Positions 26,283 through 38,715 of a stretch of 64,000 nucleotides of DNA are shown piece after piece. The notes below the pieces were generated by a model that saw nothing but the letters and a program-made list of their open reading frames with translations, ran no database searches and had not been told where the DNA came from. This DNA comes from Plasmodium brasilianum (Eukaryota; Apicomplexa; Aconoidasida; Haemosporida; Plasmodiidae), in contig NC_090118.1 in assembly GCF_023973825.1 (NCBI RefSeq), forward strand, positions 1,595,001 through 1,659,000. The letters run 5' to 3'. Each line of letters begins with the position of its first letter. The first letter of the stretch is position 1. Position numbers and translations under genes: made by a program.

Positions 26283-29200
26283 TGAACTTCATTCCATTAC
26301 TATTATATAGATTATAAAATTATTTATTTTAAAGATATTAAAAAACATAGCAAAGTGAGATAAATATATATTTTTATATAATAGCCATATTTAAAAAAAA
26401 CAAACAAAAAGGAGATATAGTTAAAATATATTATTTTTAACTTTTTATATTTGTTTGCTTGTATTTCTTTGTATACATTTTAATAATATTATTAATTGAA
26501 TTTTTTCAAAATAATTTTTTTTTAAATTACTATAATTTTAGCAGACTCTATTATTATTTCCTATATATAAAAAAATATACTTGATTTTGACGTTTAATTA
26601 TAATTTAAGGCTCAATACGCAATAAATTGCAATAAACTATTGGTAGGATAATTTTATATATTTTAATTTTATTCATGATATAGTGTATTATGTTTATTGA
26701 TTTGTTAAAGCTTCAAATATAGGAAGTTATTATAGTTATATTTAATAAAAAAATATATCTGAATTCATAGATATAATTAATTTAGAATAAATTTATTGGG
26801 AAATAAGATAGTAGATCTATGAACTTCTCAAATTGTAATCTTGATGTAACTCATAAAATAATATTCTTAAGATTAGTTCAATTTTATAAAAAGATAAAAA
26901 TAGAAAATTAAGATTAAGACTAAGGATTATGTTATCTTCCACGTACAATTGTTTTTAATTTCATATAATATTTATATATTCTTATTTTATCTTATTTTTT
27001 TTGGTAAAATAAAATTTCTTCTGGCAAATATTTTATTTTTATATGTAAGATGAAGTTAATGAATAATACGAACAATATAGCACACAAAACTTTGAGCAAA
27101 TATACACTTAATTAAAGTTAAATAGTAAAGATACTAACACTTTTATTAATATATATGATTTTTAGTGGATAATATTATAAATATAATTTACAAAGTGAAT
27201 TAAAAAAAGTTATTCATTAAAAAATTAAAACAATTATTTGTATCAAAAAAAAAAAAACAAAAACAGGATATACTATGAATTATATATAGAAAATAAACTG
27301 TGTCCTTAAAAAATTATATATTACTGTTGTTCGGTAAAATAATTATAGATAGATTTTTAGATGAAATTCTATTAGAAATTATTATATAAAAGAATTTTTA
27401 TTATTCAATCTTTCAATGTTAAAAAAAAATTTTATCTTTATATTTATAGAAAAATTATTTATAAAACAAAAAAAAGTACTTATAAAAAAATTTAATGAAA
27501 AAATTTTAAAGATACATAAGCATCCAATTGAATATCAAATTCATGAGGGAAATAAAATTTTGTTTGTAAATAATATATATAAATATTTTCATAGATTTAA
27601 TTAACTAATATAAATCATGTAATTTTTCTTAACATGTATATTGCGTATATATTTTTTAGTATTTTAAAAGAACTTATTAAATTTCATTTCTTTAATTTAT
27701 TACACATTTTTTTAATATTTTTATTTTTGTAAATTTTCATTTAATAATTTATTATATTTTATATAATATATTTTTTATAAAATTTGTTCATTAAATTTTT
27801 TATAGTTACATTACGAGATTAAACGATTTATAAATTATTTTAAACGAGATTATTTAACTTTATTTTATAGTAATATTCCTTGTGAATATGTTTATTAGAT
27901 AGATTAAATTTTGTAAATATGTACAATATATTTTATACTTGCAAAAAATATGCATACATTTTATATCTAAAAAAATTTAATAGTTAATAAAATAAAATAT
28001 TTAGTAGTTTATTTTGTATACTAATTGACTTGTTATATAACTAAGCATTAATAAAATAAATTATGCGTACTAATTAAAAGCTAATTTTCAATATATGAGG
28101 AATGAAATTATGAAAAAAAAAAATAACACTACATTATTGCAATTGACAGTCATAGATGAATTATATTTTTTGTCAAAATTATATATATAAAGTGTTACTC
28201 GTATTCATATAAATTTTTCTTATGTTATTTTAACCTTCATATTAAGATAATCTACAAATATTATAATCATTAAGAAAATATATATTTTTCATTTTGATAC
28301 GTAAATATTAATTCATATATATAATACTTCTGCAATATTTCATTTAACTTTCTAGTATGGTTTAGTATTATAATATTCTATCTAAAAAAAAGAATAAATA
28401 TTTTTAGTATTTTACAAGTATATTAATATAAATATGAAAAAAATACATCAATAATATATCTATTTATACGACGGTGAGTGTTAAGTATATAAATTGTATT
28501 TTGATTAATATTTAATGTTTTCTATATAATTGAATGTAACTGAATTGTTTAAGAAATATTTATATTAACTCTATACCACCTTTATTTTGTTTATACCATA
28601 ACATTCATGGTAATAATTATATTTTAATTATAAAAATTTTAGTATGATTTTATTATAAAAAATACAATTGTTATTTCATTAATGAACTATTTATTTAGTT
28701 ATGTATTTCGAATAATAATAAAAATTTTAAAGTAAAATAATATTAGATGGACAGGTATAAAAAAAAATATAGTTAATTTAATTTATATACGATAAAAGCT
28801 ACTCTCATATAAAAAAATAAATACTGCATTTCAAAACATAAAAAAATACAAATATAATTTTTTATTATAAGAACATTAAACTTTAAAACAACATATAAAT
28901 TATATATCACGGATTTTTTTCTTATTATATTAATATTTTTAAATATATATATGTTATTAAAAAAAAAAAAAGTTGAGTTTAAAAATATTCATATAGTAAT
29001 ATATATATAAATTATGAATAATTAATATTATAACTTTCATAAGTTATATTAATAAAATAAAAAAACATTCTTAGTTTACCTTTAAAAATTTATACTTTTT
29101 CAAAGAACATATATCATGCAACAAATTAGATTTTTATAAATTTACTATAAAATATAAAAAATTTCAAATAGTTACGTTTTAAATAATTCAATGCTTTAAG

Positions 29201-29792
29201 TGATATAAGGAAAAATGTTGTAAAAAAAATTTTTTTTCCAGCATCATTGTTATTATGATATAGTAATAATATTTTACCATCAGTAAGCCCTTTTTCTATA
29301 ATTTAATGTTAAAAATATCAGAATTATTAATAAAAAAGCATCAATGAAATTGTTCCTTGTTTTCTTAATATAAAGAACAATAGAATAACAATATTTCATA
29401 TATTCCGTATGCTCTATTATAACAATATATAATAATATAGAGAAATCATATGTATATATATATATATATATATTTTAAATGGATTAAATTTAAAATTATT
29501 TATTGATTTATTGTATTAAATTAGATATTTATAAGTAAATTATAATTATATTATGTTCATTAAAGTTAGTTTTTTGTAAATACCCTTTTTATATAAGTAA
29601 CATAATTCATTTTTAATGTTATTCTTCATTAGTGTTGTAAAATAAATTAGAGATATATCTATTTTATTGAGTTCACATAATAATATAGAAAATTTTACAA
29701 AATAAATAAGGCTTCCTATGTCATTAAATGCATATTATATAGTTGTTAATTTTTTGAATATTATATACATTTAAAATTTAAAGATTTATATA
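26283..29792. other. Intergenic spacer, possible third copy of the pir downstream relic
   Basis: AT-rich spacer. At 27416-27604, about 1.1 kb after the pir stop, a 62-codon frame reads KVLIKKFNEKILKIHKHPIE. It is weakly like the relics that lie at a similar distance after the two short pirs. An AT microsatellite lies near 29455-29472. The loosely conserved fam 5' block may lie near 29370 (AAGAACAATAGAATAAC), about 420 bp before the next start. Confidence 0.35.
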
Positions 29793-30636
29793 ATGGAACA
29801 GAAAATTATGTTACCCCTTTTTATTATTTGTTCGTTTATACTTTTAAGTTGGATATATTATTTTAATCATGATATGGTAGGATGATTTTATTTATATATA
29901 TTTATATTATTCTTGTCGTTTTGTTTTATTTTTATTAATACTTGATTCACTGTAAAATTATTTATTCTTTTGAAAATTGAATATTTTATTTTTTTAGTAT
30001 ACCTTCAATAAATATTTGGATGGAAAAAACAATATTGATGAAACAAACGATATAAGAATTTGTCGATTACTAGCAAAATATAAGCATGTAAAGGATCCAA
30101 ATATTACATGGCTAAAAAAAAATATAGAACCTATAGAAGATTACGCAAAATTGGGTAATTCTAACAATTCTACAATAGAAAAAGAAAAAAATAAAAAACC
30201 AATCCAATGCTCATTAAATGGTGCAGGTCAATATGGACAGACTAAAAAAAGTAAATCTTCTGTATACAATAAAGGAAATTTACATTTTGAAAAAAGAGTG
30301 TTAGACAAAATATATTATAAAAATAAAGTTAAAAATTTTATGAAGGCTGATTTTTTGTTTTTAAAAAATGATATAAAAGTTAACAAATGTATTATCTTTG
30401 CTCTATCAGGCTTCTTTTTAATAACTGGAATAATAGGAGCTGCTCCAATATTATATAATATTAAAAAGGCAAAAGCTACTTTTAAGTTGGACTGGTATGA
30501 AGGAATGTTTATATTATGTTCTATATTTGTGCTTATAGCTATTATAATAATGCTTTATCTCCACAAAGAAATTGTAAAATATGGAAAGATAAAATATATG
30601 AAGATTAAAATGCATAATACGGCATATCCTGAATGA
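29793..30636 (+). CDS. Plasmodium exported two-TM protein, third type (2 exons, 240 aa)
   Basis: Exons are 29793-29876 and 29998-30636, with a 121-bp phase-0 intron. The leader MEQKIMLPLFIICSFILLSW is a textbook hydrophobic signal of these families. Exon 2 begins YTFNKYLDGK and has RLLAK at 51-55 and a Lys/Asn/Ser-rich region. It then has its own block, HFEKRVLDKIYYKNKVKNFM, which is neither EKKIFKELD (fam-m) nor MFDGKHFHF (fam-l). Two membrane helices at about 158-181 and 197-216 are separated by only about 15 residues, a much shorter loop than in fam-m. The tail is basic (KEIVKYGKIKYMKIK). From memory the block resembles a broader set of exported proteins of P. vivax/P. ovale type. The flanking 3' core (AATTTGAATGTTTTAAT at 30772-30788) links it to the fam genes of this window. 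Confidence 0.82.
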
Positions 30637-32028
30637 AAAATAACTATTTATAACTGTAAGTTTCTATAAATTCTTGTGTTCTATAACCTCTTATATCTAA
30701 TAAATCCATATGCACACGTCTAGTCCTTTTGATCTTTAACAGTGTAATTGTACACTTTAATTTTTTTTCTTAATTTGAATGTTTTAATGCTTTCTACTTA
30801 GTATATTAAAGACGTTTTCGGTTTAACAAAGTATTATAGTTAATATATATATTTCTCTATTATTCAAAAATATTTTGAAAATTATGTGTATGATCCCTAA
30901 AATTAATATATATAAAGGCACAATTCATATTATTTTGTTTATACACTTATCCATTTTATTTTATTTATCTTATTTTTTTTTTTTTTTTTATATTTTTGTA
31001 AATCCATAATAGATTATCATTTGAGTAAATAAAATAAAGCATTATTCATATAAAATTAAAAATGTATGTGTCTTGTTCTGCATTTGTTAAAAAAAGGTGA
31101 ATGTATTGTATTATATATATATATATATATATACTTAAAAAAACTTTAATATTTATATATTATGTTTTATGAAAAATACGTTATAAAATGTAGTGTTTGT
31201 AAAAAAACATCTAATGTATGTTTACTTTTCTTTGTTTATACGAAATAAATGTGATATTATAAATATATAATAAAATAATAATCTTTTTAAATATGAAATA
31301 TTAATAATAGTGTACTAAGTTTGGTATTCTAGGCACTTAGAATTAAATAAAGAGTTAAAAACATATATAATTTTATTATTGAGCTTAATTTTGTTTTTAT
31401 AAAGGTATGATATTTTATTCACATAGAAAAAAATTCTATATTTTTATTTTGAGTAATAATAAAAAAAAAATTGTATTATTTGAATATTTCATTATTCTTG
31501 GAAAAAAACAAAAAATAATTCGTAAAAACATTATTTCATTATTTTGTTACCATAATTTTTATTTTAATTTTTAGTATTGCGTTATACTTTTATTTTCTAA
31601 ATAAAAAAATTTACAGGCAGAACTATATAACCATATAATTATGAAAGTTTCGTTTATTTAGATGCTATCCTGGGTGTTTTTTTTTTTTTTATCATTTTAT
31701 ATCTGACATGAAATATTTAAATTATTTAGAAGTAAGCTTTCATTTTTATAATATATATGAAGAAAGTAATATTTGTAAAACTGTCTATAAGATCAAGGAT
31801 GAATATATAAAAATAGCTAAATAAGATATATTAATATTTTACTAAAATTTGATATATATACATAAATATTATAAAACATATATAACAAAAACAATATAAA
31901 ATATATTAAAATTTATGAATTTTGAAATCATTAAAAGGTATTATTTCCTTAGGAATACCTTTACAGATTTTTATTAGAGAATACTTTGTAGTAATAAAAA
32001 ATATATTAACTAATATTGGAGGGTTAAA
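30637..32028. other. 3' flank of the exported-protein gene
   Basis: Contains the shared fam 3' block: the core at 30772-30788, an AT run near 31111-31132, and TATGTTTTATGAAAAATACGT near 31160. The equivalent of the last segment is found about 520-640 bp after the other fam genes. No gene was seen. Confidence 0.5.
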
Positions 32029-32289
32029 CTATATACGATTCACTTACGTTATTCTGATACATATAATAACGTATATTTGAGAAATATAAAGATTTTTAGA
32101 AGGACTATAGAAATCATATCACTATATTATATCCTAATAAATGAAAAAAAAAAATTAGCATTAAGCAAAAGGAAATATAGATCATTTACCATATTAATAA
32201 GAATTGTTATGTTACTATTAATAGTTTTAGCATTATTTATTTTTGATATTATCAATAATAATTCCATTCAAATTATTAATAGTGTATAA
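32029..32289 (+). pseudogene. Possible relic of an exported-protein exon (basic stretch plus TM)
   Basis: An open frame of about 87 codons ends at 32289. It contains KKLALSKRKYRSFTILIRI followed by VMLLLIVLALFIFDII. The transition from a Lys/Arg-rich segment into a Leu/Ile helix ending in Asp resembles the first membrane helix of fam-m proteins (KKxGLRLxLPLLLFLLL...LILD). There is no leader exon, no R-x-L motif and no second helix nearby. It could be chance AT-rich coding. Confidence 0.25.
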
Positions 32290-32766
32290 CAATTTGTATT
32301 TTAAATTTTAATAGAAATTGGTATAATATAGATATTGAAAATTTGAGAGTACATTTTTTTTTTTCTGAGTATTATTTTGCGCTTTTATCTCATATTTTCT
32401 GGAATAAGTAAAAGTAAACAGTTGTGGATAATATAGATTAACAAATATCCGAATTTATAAACCAATCGAGAAAGAAAACATAAATTAGCAGAATAATGCA
32501 TACTAATTAGAATTTAATTTTTAGGATACTTTTAATAATGGCATAGAATAAAAAAAATTAATTTATTTTTAAAGCTTGCATTAAGTGAGCTCAATGCCAA
32601 AGATAACTTATTTCCAACTATAAAGAAGAAATATATATAAAAAGAAAACTTTTGATAAGGTACAAATCAGTAAATTACATAAATAATATATAGATTGCTT
32701 GTAATATAACATAGTAAATGTAACACAAAGTGATAATTTAACATATAATGAAGAATTTTTATAAGG

Positions 32767-32931
32767 ATGATGAAAAAAACGTGCAATAAAAGAAAATTCA
32801 TTTCGTGTATTGTTCATATTTGCATAATTCTTGTTATTTATTGTAGTAAATACAGAAAATTCCTATTTAAAGTCTTATGGAGTATTATGTATATCTATAG
32901 AAATAATATAATCATTATCATAATTAAATGA
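32767..32931 (+). pseudogene. Possible orphan leader exon (54-codon frame)
   Basis: ATG at 32767 opens MMKKTCNKRKFISCIVHICI, followed by ILVIYCSKYRKFLFKVLW and an Ile/Asn-rich end. A basic start, an 11-residue hydrophobic core and an R-x-x-L stretch soon after are how exported malaria proteins begin. No following exon could be found in the 2.9 kb before the next pir. It may be a gene fragment or chance. Confidence 0.25.
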
Positions 32932-33139
32932 ACTATAATGCACATGATAAAAGAAGATGTATCACAGATATTAATATATATGAAAATAATTGTTGATGAG
33001 TACATGTTCACACTAACTATGGTAGTTGTAAAAAAATGTTTAATATAATGAACACTATATAAAATAAGAAGTAAGAAACTTTATTAAATGAGATCACTGA
33101 ATTAAAAATATTATTCTAACTCAAATATTTTAATATACT

Positions 33140-33172
33140 AATTAATTAATTAATTAATAAATTAATTAATAA
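33140..33172 (+). repeat. ATTA tetranucleotide microsatellite
   Basis: Tandem (ATTA) units with one interruption, visible by eye. Confidence 0.85.
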
Positions 33173-33908
33173 TATTTAATATATTATGTGAATATATTAA
33201 TTTTACTTTTTATAATCATTTATCTTACGATTTGTTCATAGAATGATACACAAAACTTTAATACACAGATATTATTTTTAATATATACATATTTTTAAGT
33301 ATAATAATTATACCATATTTTTTCTTTTTTTTCGTAATTTGTTAATTTCTAAATATGCATAATTCATTGAATAATATTATTATTTATTCTAAGAATAAAT
33401 CATCTTTTCATTAATATATATATTAATTTTGAATTATTTAAATACACTATATTTAATTATGTAATCCTTTAATATATTTTGTTTTAATTTATGTAACTAC
33501 ATATTAACGGTTTAGTAAATTATTAGTGATAATATATATATAATTATACTACAATAAAAAATATAAAACCAATCTCTATTCTATTTTTAATATATATGGG
33601 AATACATATACATTTTTAAAAATTTATTTATGTTTTTATACTGAATATGGATATAATATTTGTGAAATCATAATTTTTTTAATTTAAAAGGCTAATTTTT
33701 TAATTTAATATAGTAAAAACTTATTATTCGTTTTGGGTTATACGAAAATAAAGTGGAATCATTATTCTTTATTGTATATCGATAAACTTATAAATATAAT
33801 TTTAAGAATAAAAAGTGTTTTTATTTAATATAACTGAAAAAATGAAATCAAAATATAACAGTAAATTATTATATAATAATTTTTTTGTTCGAAGATTTAA
33901 TCTCATTT

Positions 33909-33932
33909 ATATATATATATATATATATATAT
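33909..33932 (+). repeat. AT dinucleotide microsatellite
   Basis: About 12 AT units. Confidence 0.85.
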
Positions 33933-35837
33933 TTATAAACATCCTTATAACATGAGACAAATTTTGTGGAGTAATATATGATTTATATGAGTATATACGT
34001 TAATGATATATATTACTTTAATTTTCAAATAATAAATTTATCTTTAAATTATTAATAGCAATGTTATATAATTTTAAAGAACATATATATAATTTAGAAT
34101 TTATTTAAAAATAAGCTGTTATAATGAGATAATAACGTATTAAAAAATAATATTATTTTTAAAAATATCAATGAACCTTAAATATTTCAAATGATGTGAA
34201 TATTAATTAGTAAAGAAATTGTTGATATATTGAAGAGAATGAATTTTTTTATAAATAAAGGATAGAGGAAATATATATATATATATAAACAAATTGAATC
34301 ATTAATATTGCTTTGAATTATATGCTTGTTAAGTAAATTCAATATTAATAGTGACATAAAAAAATATGATTATATACATTATAAGAAAAAAAAAGAATAA
34401 ATTGATAAAAAAAATATCAATATAAATTTATATATTTTTAATAAAAATAAATAATAGCATAAATATTAGAATTATATTATAAGTAATTATTTTTAATATC
34501 GATTATTCTTTCTGAATGATATACTAGAATTATTAAAGAATAGTATAGAGCATTTAATGTCAAGGATATATATTAAAATATGGGATATACATAATATAAT
34601 TTTAAATAATATAAGTGTAATGAGATACTATTTAGTATACTTAATTAAATGTTTTTTGATATTTTCTTTACATTTTGGAACTTAAGAACGTTAACATTGA
34701 AAAATACAACTTATTTATATTTCTTATGAAAAGTTCATATTATTCATCATTTTAAAGTTTATAAGGGAAAAAAGTAATAAAATTATTTAAAAAAACAAAC
34801 AAATCCATAAAATATATATATAAGAGATATAATTGTTAGTTTCCTTATATAGGGGACTAAGAATCATTATTATATATTATAACTACTATAATAATTGTAT
34901 TTATTTTTTAACTTATTTGTGCATAATAAAAATACATATAATTAATTAGAAATGTACACAATATTATATTTGTTAATATAGTCATATGTATGTTTGGAAA
35001 TTTATATTATTATAGTAATAATCGAGTATAATAAACGGATGAAATGGAGAGATACTGAGAAATTGTTTTGAACATTGTAATCATTTATTCTTAAAAAAAC
35101 TTTAATGATACAGTTATGACTGTATGTTACTTTTTTTTAGTTCTTATTATAAAAATATTTTTAATTACGTTATTTCAATATATATGAACGATATTTATAT
35201 AAGCAAATTACGTTAATTTATAAGCAATTTTAATTTAATTTTATATTCATCTGTATATGCCTCATTATAAGTTATATATAAACATAATTAATATAGTGAA
35301 ATCGCATACTTACATAAGAAACAGTTGCCAAATTAATATAAAGATCATTTTTATAATGTTAAAGAATTGGCTTATTTTAATAAAATAGGTAATTTAAATG
35401 ATGAATGAATATACATACATATATCTATTGGAATCATGTATTTTGTATATGTTTATAAAAAAGACTACTTACATTAAAAAAGTAAAATGTAGCAAGAATT
35501 GAAAAATATATATATAAATAAAATTAAAAAAAAATTTTTTTTCACCATTTTTTATAAACATGTATTGCTTATTAATTATATTATATTATTATATTTTTTC
35601 AATTATTATTAAAGATTGTCGTTATATAAACTCATAATTATGTTTTTATGATTTTTACATATTTTAAAATTGAGTAATATGTTTTTTCAAGAAAAAGTTT
35701 ATTATTTATAAGAATTAAAATAAAATAAGAGTACACATATCGTGAGTTATAATTGTTTAAACATAAAAACATAATGTCCCTAAATATTATTATTGTCCCG
35801 ATAGTATATATTTTATCAAATACGATAAATGTTAATA

Positions 35838-37049
35838 ATGTCGGATAAAGTGTATATTCATTAAAATATATTCTTTCATATCTCTTTACTTTAATATAAT
35901 ATAGGGCGTAGAAATAAAAAAAAAGATTATATTCAAGTAAAGGATTTATTTATTATAAATATATACATATTATTTATTTTTTATCAATTATCAGGATGGT
36001 TTAGGCATTTCACTTCCTTATACACTTAATTATAATAAACTAAATAATAATAAGCCCTATATATCCGATGATATATGTGGAAAATTAGACAATGAGTTAA
36101 ATAATTACGATGGTGTTTTCGAATTTTGTGAGAATTATACAGGAATTTTCGAAAATTTTGCTAAATTGTCATTTACTGGTCAATTCAATCATGATTCATG
36201 TACAATTGTGAAGTTCTGGTTATATGATCGTTTATTTAATTTACCATTTAGGGACAAAAAAGTCAATAATGATATTAGTGAAATTATTCTTAAGCTAAAA
36301 GAAAATTTTAATGTGCCTGAAAATGTTAAAATATGTGATTTATTTAATTTTCCTCATTTGAAAGAGGATTTTGATAAAATGAAAAGTGTATACGATTATG
36401 CTACAAATTATAGTACAGTTGAGACATATCTTAATGATAAAAGTTTTATATGCAATCAAAATTTGAGCAATTATATTAATGCAAATTATGAAATATATAT
36501 TAATACAAAAAATAGTTGTAACAGTGATAATATAAAAAATAAGAAATATTGTAAAGTATTTGATTATATTAAAGGGGCTCATATAAATGAAAACTACCCT
36601 TTATCATGTAAAGTAAAAGGCTTAGAAACTATCATTGATACGGAAGGACATATTGTGATAAGTATGGAAAAAGAGTCATCTGCAATCTCAGAACAAAAAG
36701 ATTCTATTCCATTTTCTAATATTATCATGGCAGTTATTTTCCCACTTTTAGGAATTTTTTTCTTTTCATTCATTTTGTATAAAGTAAATACAAATCGTAT
36801 GTAAAAATTAAATACTATATTTTAATAGTTATAATTTATTTCATAAAATGTTAATTATTATTATAATAAAATTTAATATATCATATATTTTTAATTTTTA
36901 ATTAGTTTACTACATTTAAATCATGGTTAAAATCACATTTATTGAAAAAGAAAATAATTCAGAATTACGAAGATGAAGAATATATGCAAGAACATTTGAG
37001 TGAAAGTTATCGCACAGATGGACATCATATATATTATCATCCTTCATGA
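35838..37049 (+). CDS. pir (vir-like) variant surface protein, short form (3 exons, 314 aa)
   Basis: Exons are 35838-35849 (only MSDK), 35995-36783 and 36906-37049; introns are 145 and 122 bp, phase 0. Exon 2 opens DGLGISLPYTLNYNKLNNN, the S-L-P signature of pir exon 2, and carries about ten Cys. It has the paralogue motif LKEDFDKMKSVYDYATNYS, aligned with ENFEKMKIVHDYCKDHES in the 10.8-kb pir, and a membrane helix at about residues 246-265 ending FILYK. Exon 3 (FTTFKSWLKSHLLKKKIIQ...) gives a short tail that is basic at first and then acidic and His/Tyr-rich. The overall plan and the shared downstream block show that it and the 10.8-kb gene are duplicates, although the proteins have diverged a good deal, as expected for variant antigens. 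Confidence 0.9.
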
Positions 37050-37899
37050 AATGTATAATAAAAAAATAAACATTTAAAATTGGTTGAACTTATACATGGA
37101 ACATTATGATGCATTAAAAGCTAAATAATTTTAGAAAATTATTGTGAAATCAGATATTTAAAAGAATTAGTATATATTGAAAAATATTACATGGTAATAA
37201 TAAAAAATATATTCATACAATACATTAATATAAAAATATTATTGTTGAATGATTTGATAAAATTATGAACCATTGGGATAAGGATAGATTAAAGGAAACT
37301 AAAAAGGACATATCTAAAAATGTAAATTCATAATACAAGAAAATTTAGAAAAACATATTCGTTTATAGAATGATATAAACCATATAAATTACTTATATAA
37401 TAAAAAAAGTATAAATCTATATATATAATGAGACAGAACATAATACAGTTATTCGACAAAATTAAAAAAAGTAAAAGAAGAAACTTTCAGAAATTATATC
37501 ATCTAAGAAGAATATATTATAATAAAACTATAGAACACAATATTGTAATTTAATATAAAATAAGATATCAATTTGGCATATTATCTATATAAAAAGAATT
37601 ATTAATATATATAGAACATTTTAAGTAAAAAAAATGAAAAAATTAAGTTAGAAATTTGAATACTTACTGGTTTCATAATCCAAATGTGAAATCAAAGATA
37701 AAATTAAGTCTGATATAGAGATTATAATTTATTATGTTTATTCAAGTTAAATACTCTTTATATGGAGTAATATGAAGGAAGTTATAATGTAATGTAATAT
37801 TAGGATAACATGTATAAATGATAGATTAAAACATTTCGATGTAATTAATTGTTATTAGAGCGTTAAAAAAGTACATACTGAAAAATATATCATATATTA
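37050..37899. other. Proximal 3' flank of the 35.8-kb pir
   Basis: Presumed 3' UTR and spacer; AT-rich. A minus-strand open stretch running on to 38050 is the complement of the duplicated downstream block and is not a convincing gene. Confidence 0.4.
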
Positions 37900-38715
37900 T
37901 ATGCCAGTAGTGCAGTGAATAATAAACAATAAAGAAAATGCTTATATATATTGTAAATTCGGCCATATACAATTTAAAGTTTAATTTTAGAAGTAGTTTA
38001 TGTAGATGCATAACAATACATAAAACAACGTTTTTTTTTAAATACGCCACATAAGTGTATCATCATCTCTTAATACGCATAATGAAAATTTAAGCAGAGA
38101 AATAATAATTATAATTTAAGTAATTTCTATTATATATTTATATTTATAAATAAATTTTCTATATACTGTATATTCATTATACTTTCTCATTTTAGAAAAT
38201 ATTATACAAGAACAAAATAAATATTGATCATCAAAAAGTTTTATAAAACTCAATAGAACAATAGAATTAAAGCATTTTTATCTGTAAAAAAAATTATGCT
38301 TATTATCATTTTACAGAAGAATCGAATGAGTATATTGTCAAATATCTTATCAAGATATTTTCTTATTTGGTATAAAACGAAGATCTACTAAACGTAAAAG
38401 TACCTTTTATTAGATAAAAAGAAGTTAAAAATATTGTGTTGTATATGTATACTTGTATTATATATATATATATATTTATATTGTTTCTTAAAAATGTATA
38501 ATATATTCTATTAGTATAATTGTATATTAGTAAAATATATTATATATGTCTAAAGAATGCACTATTAAATTTAATGATGAAATATAAAAAGAAAAAAAAT
38601 AAAATTTTAAAGAATAAAATACATCATAACTTGTATAATAGAACAAAAATATTTATACAAAATAATGATCCCACTGTTGCATTTATTGGGGAAAGAAATA
38701 TAATAATAGTTTAAT
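37900..38715 (+). repeat. pir downstream block, copy B (with coding-like relic)
   Basis: Partner of 12530-13300, with the same order of landmarks: GCCAGTAGTGCAGTGAATAATA at about 37902, TATATATATTGTAAATTCGG at about 37943, TTGTTTCTTAAAAATGTATAAT at about 38480, and the frame 38520-38714 that contains ALLNLMMKYKKKKNKILKNK and NDPTVAFIGERN. In this copy the 64-codon frame is uninterrupted; in copy A it is broken by stops. Either this is a small exon of an unrecognised gene family or the two blocks are relics of one old gene that lay behind a pir. Confidence 0.5.

Larger units (their letters stand above)
32932..35837. other. Intergenic spacer with simple repeats
   Basis: AT-rich with ATTA repeats at 33140-33172 and an AT microsatellite at 33909-33932. 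No coding signal was seen. Confidence 0.5.

Noticed and set aside
37826..38050. Minus-strand 74-codon frame
   Set aside because: It lies in the duplicated pir downstream block, but the equivalent frame is not kept in the other copy.
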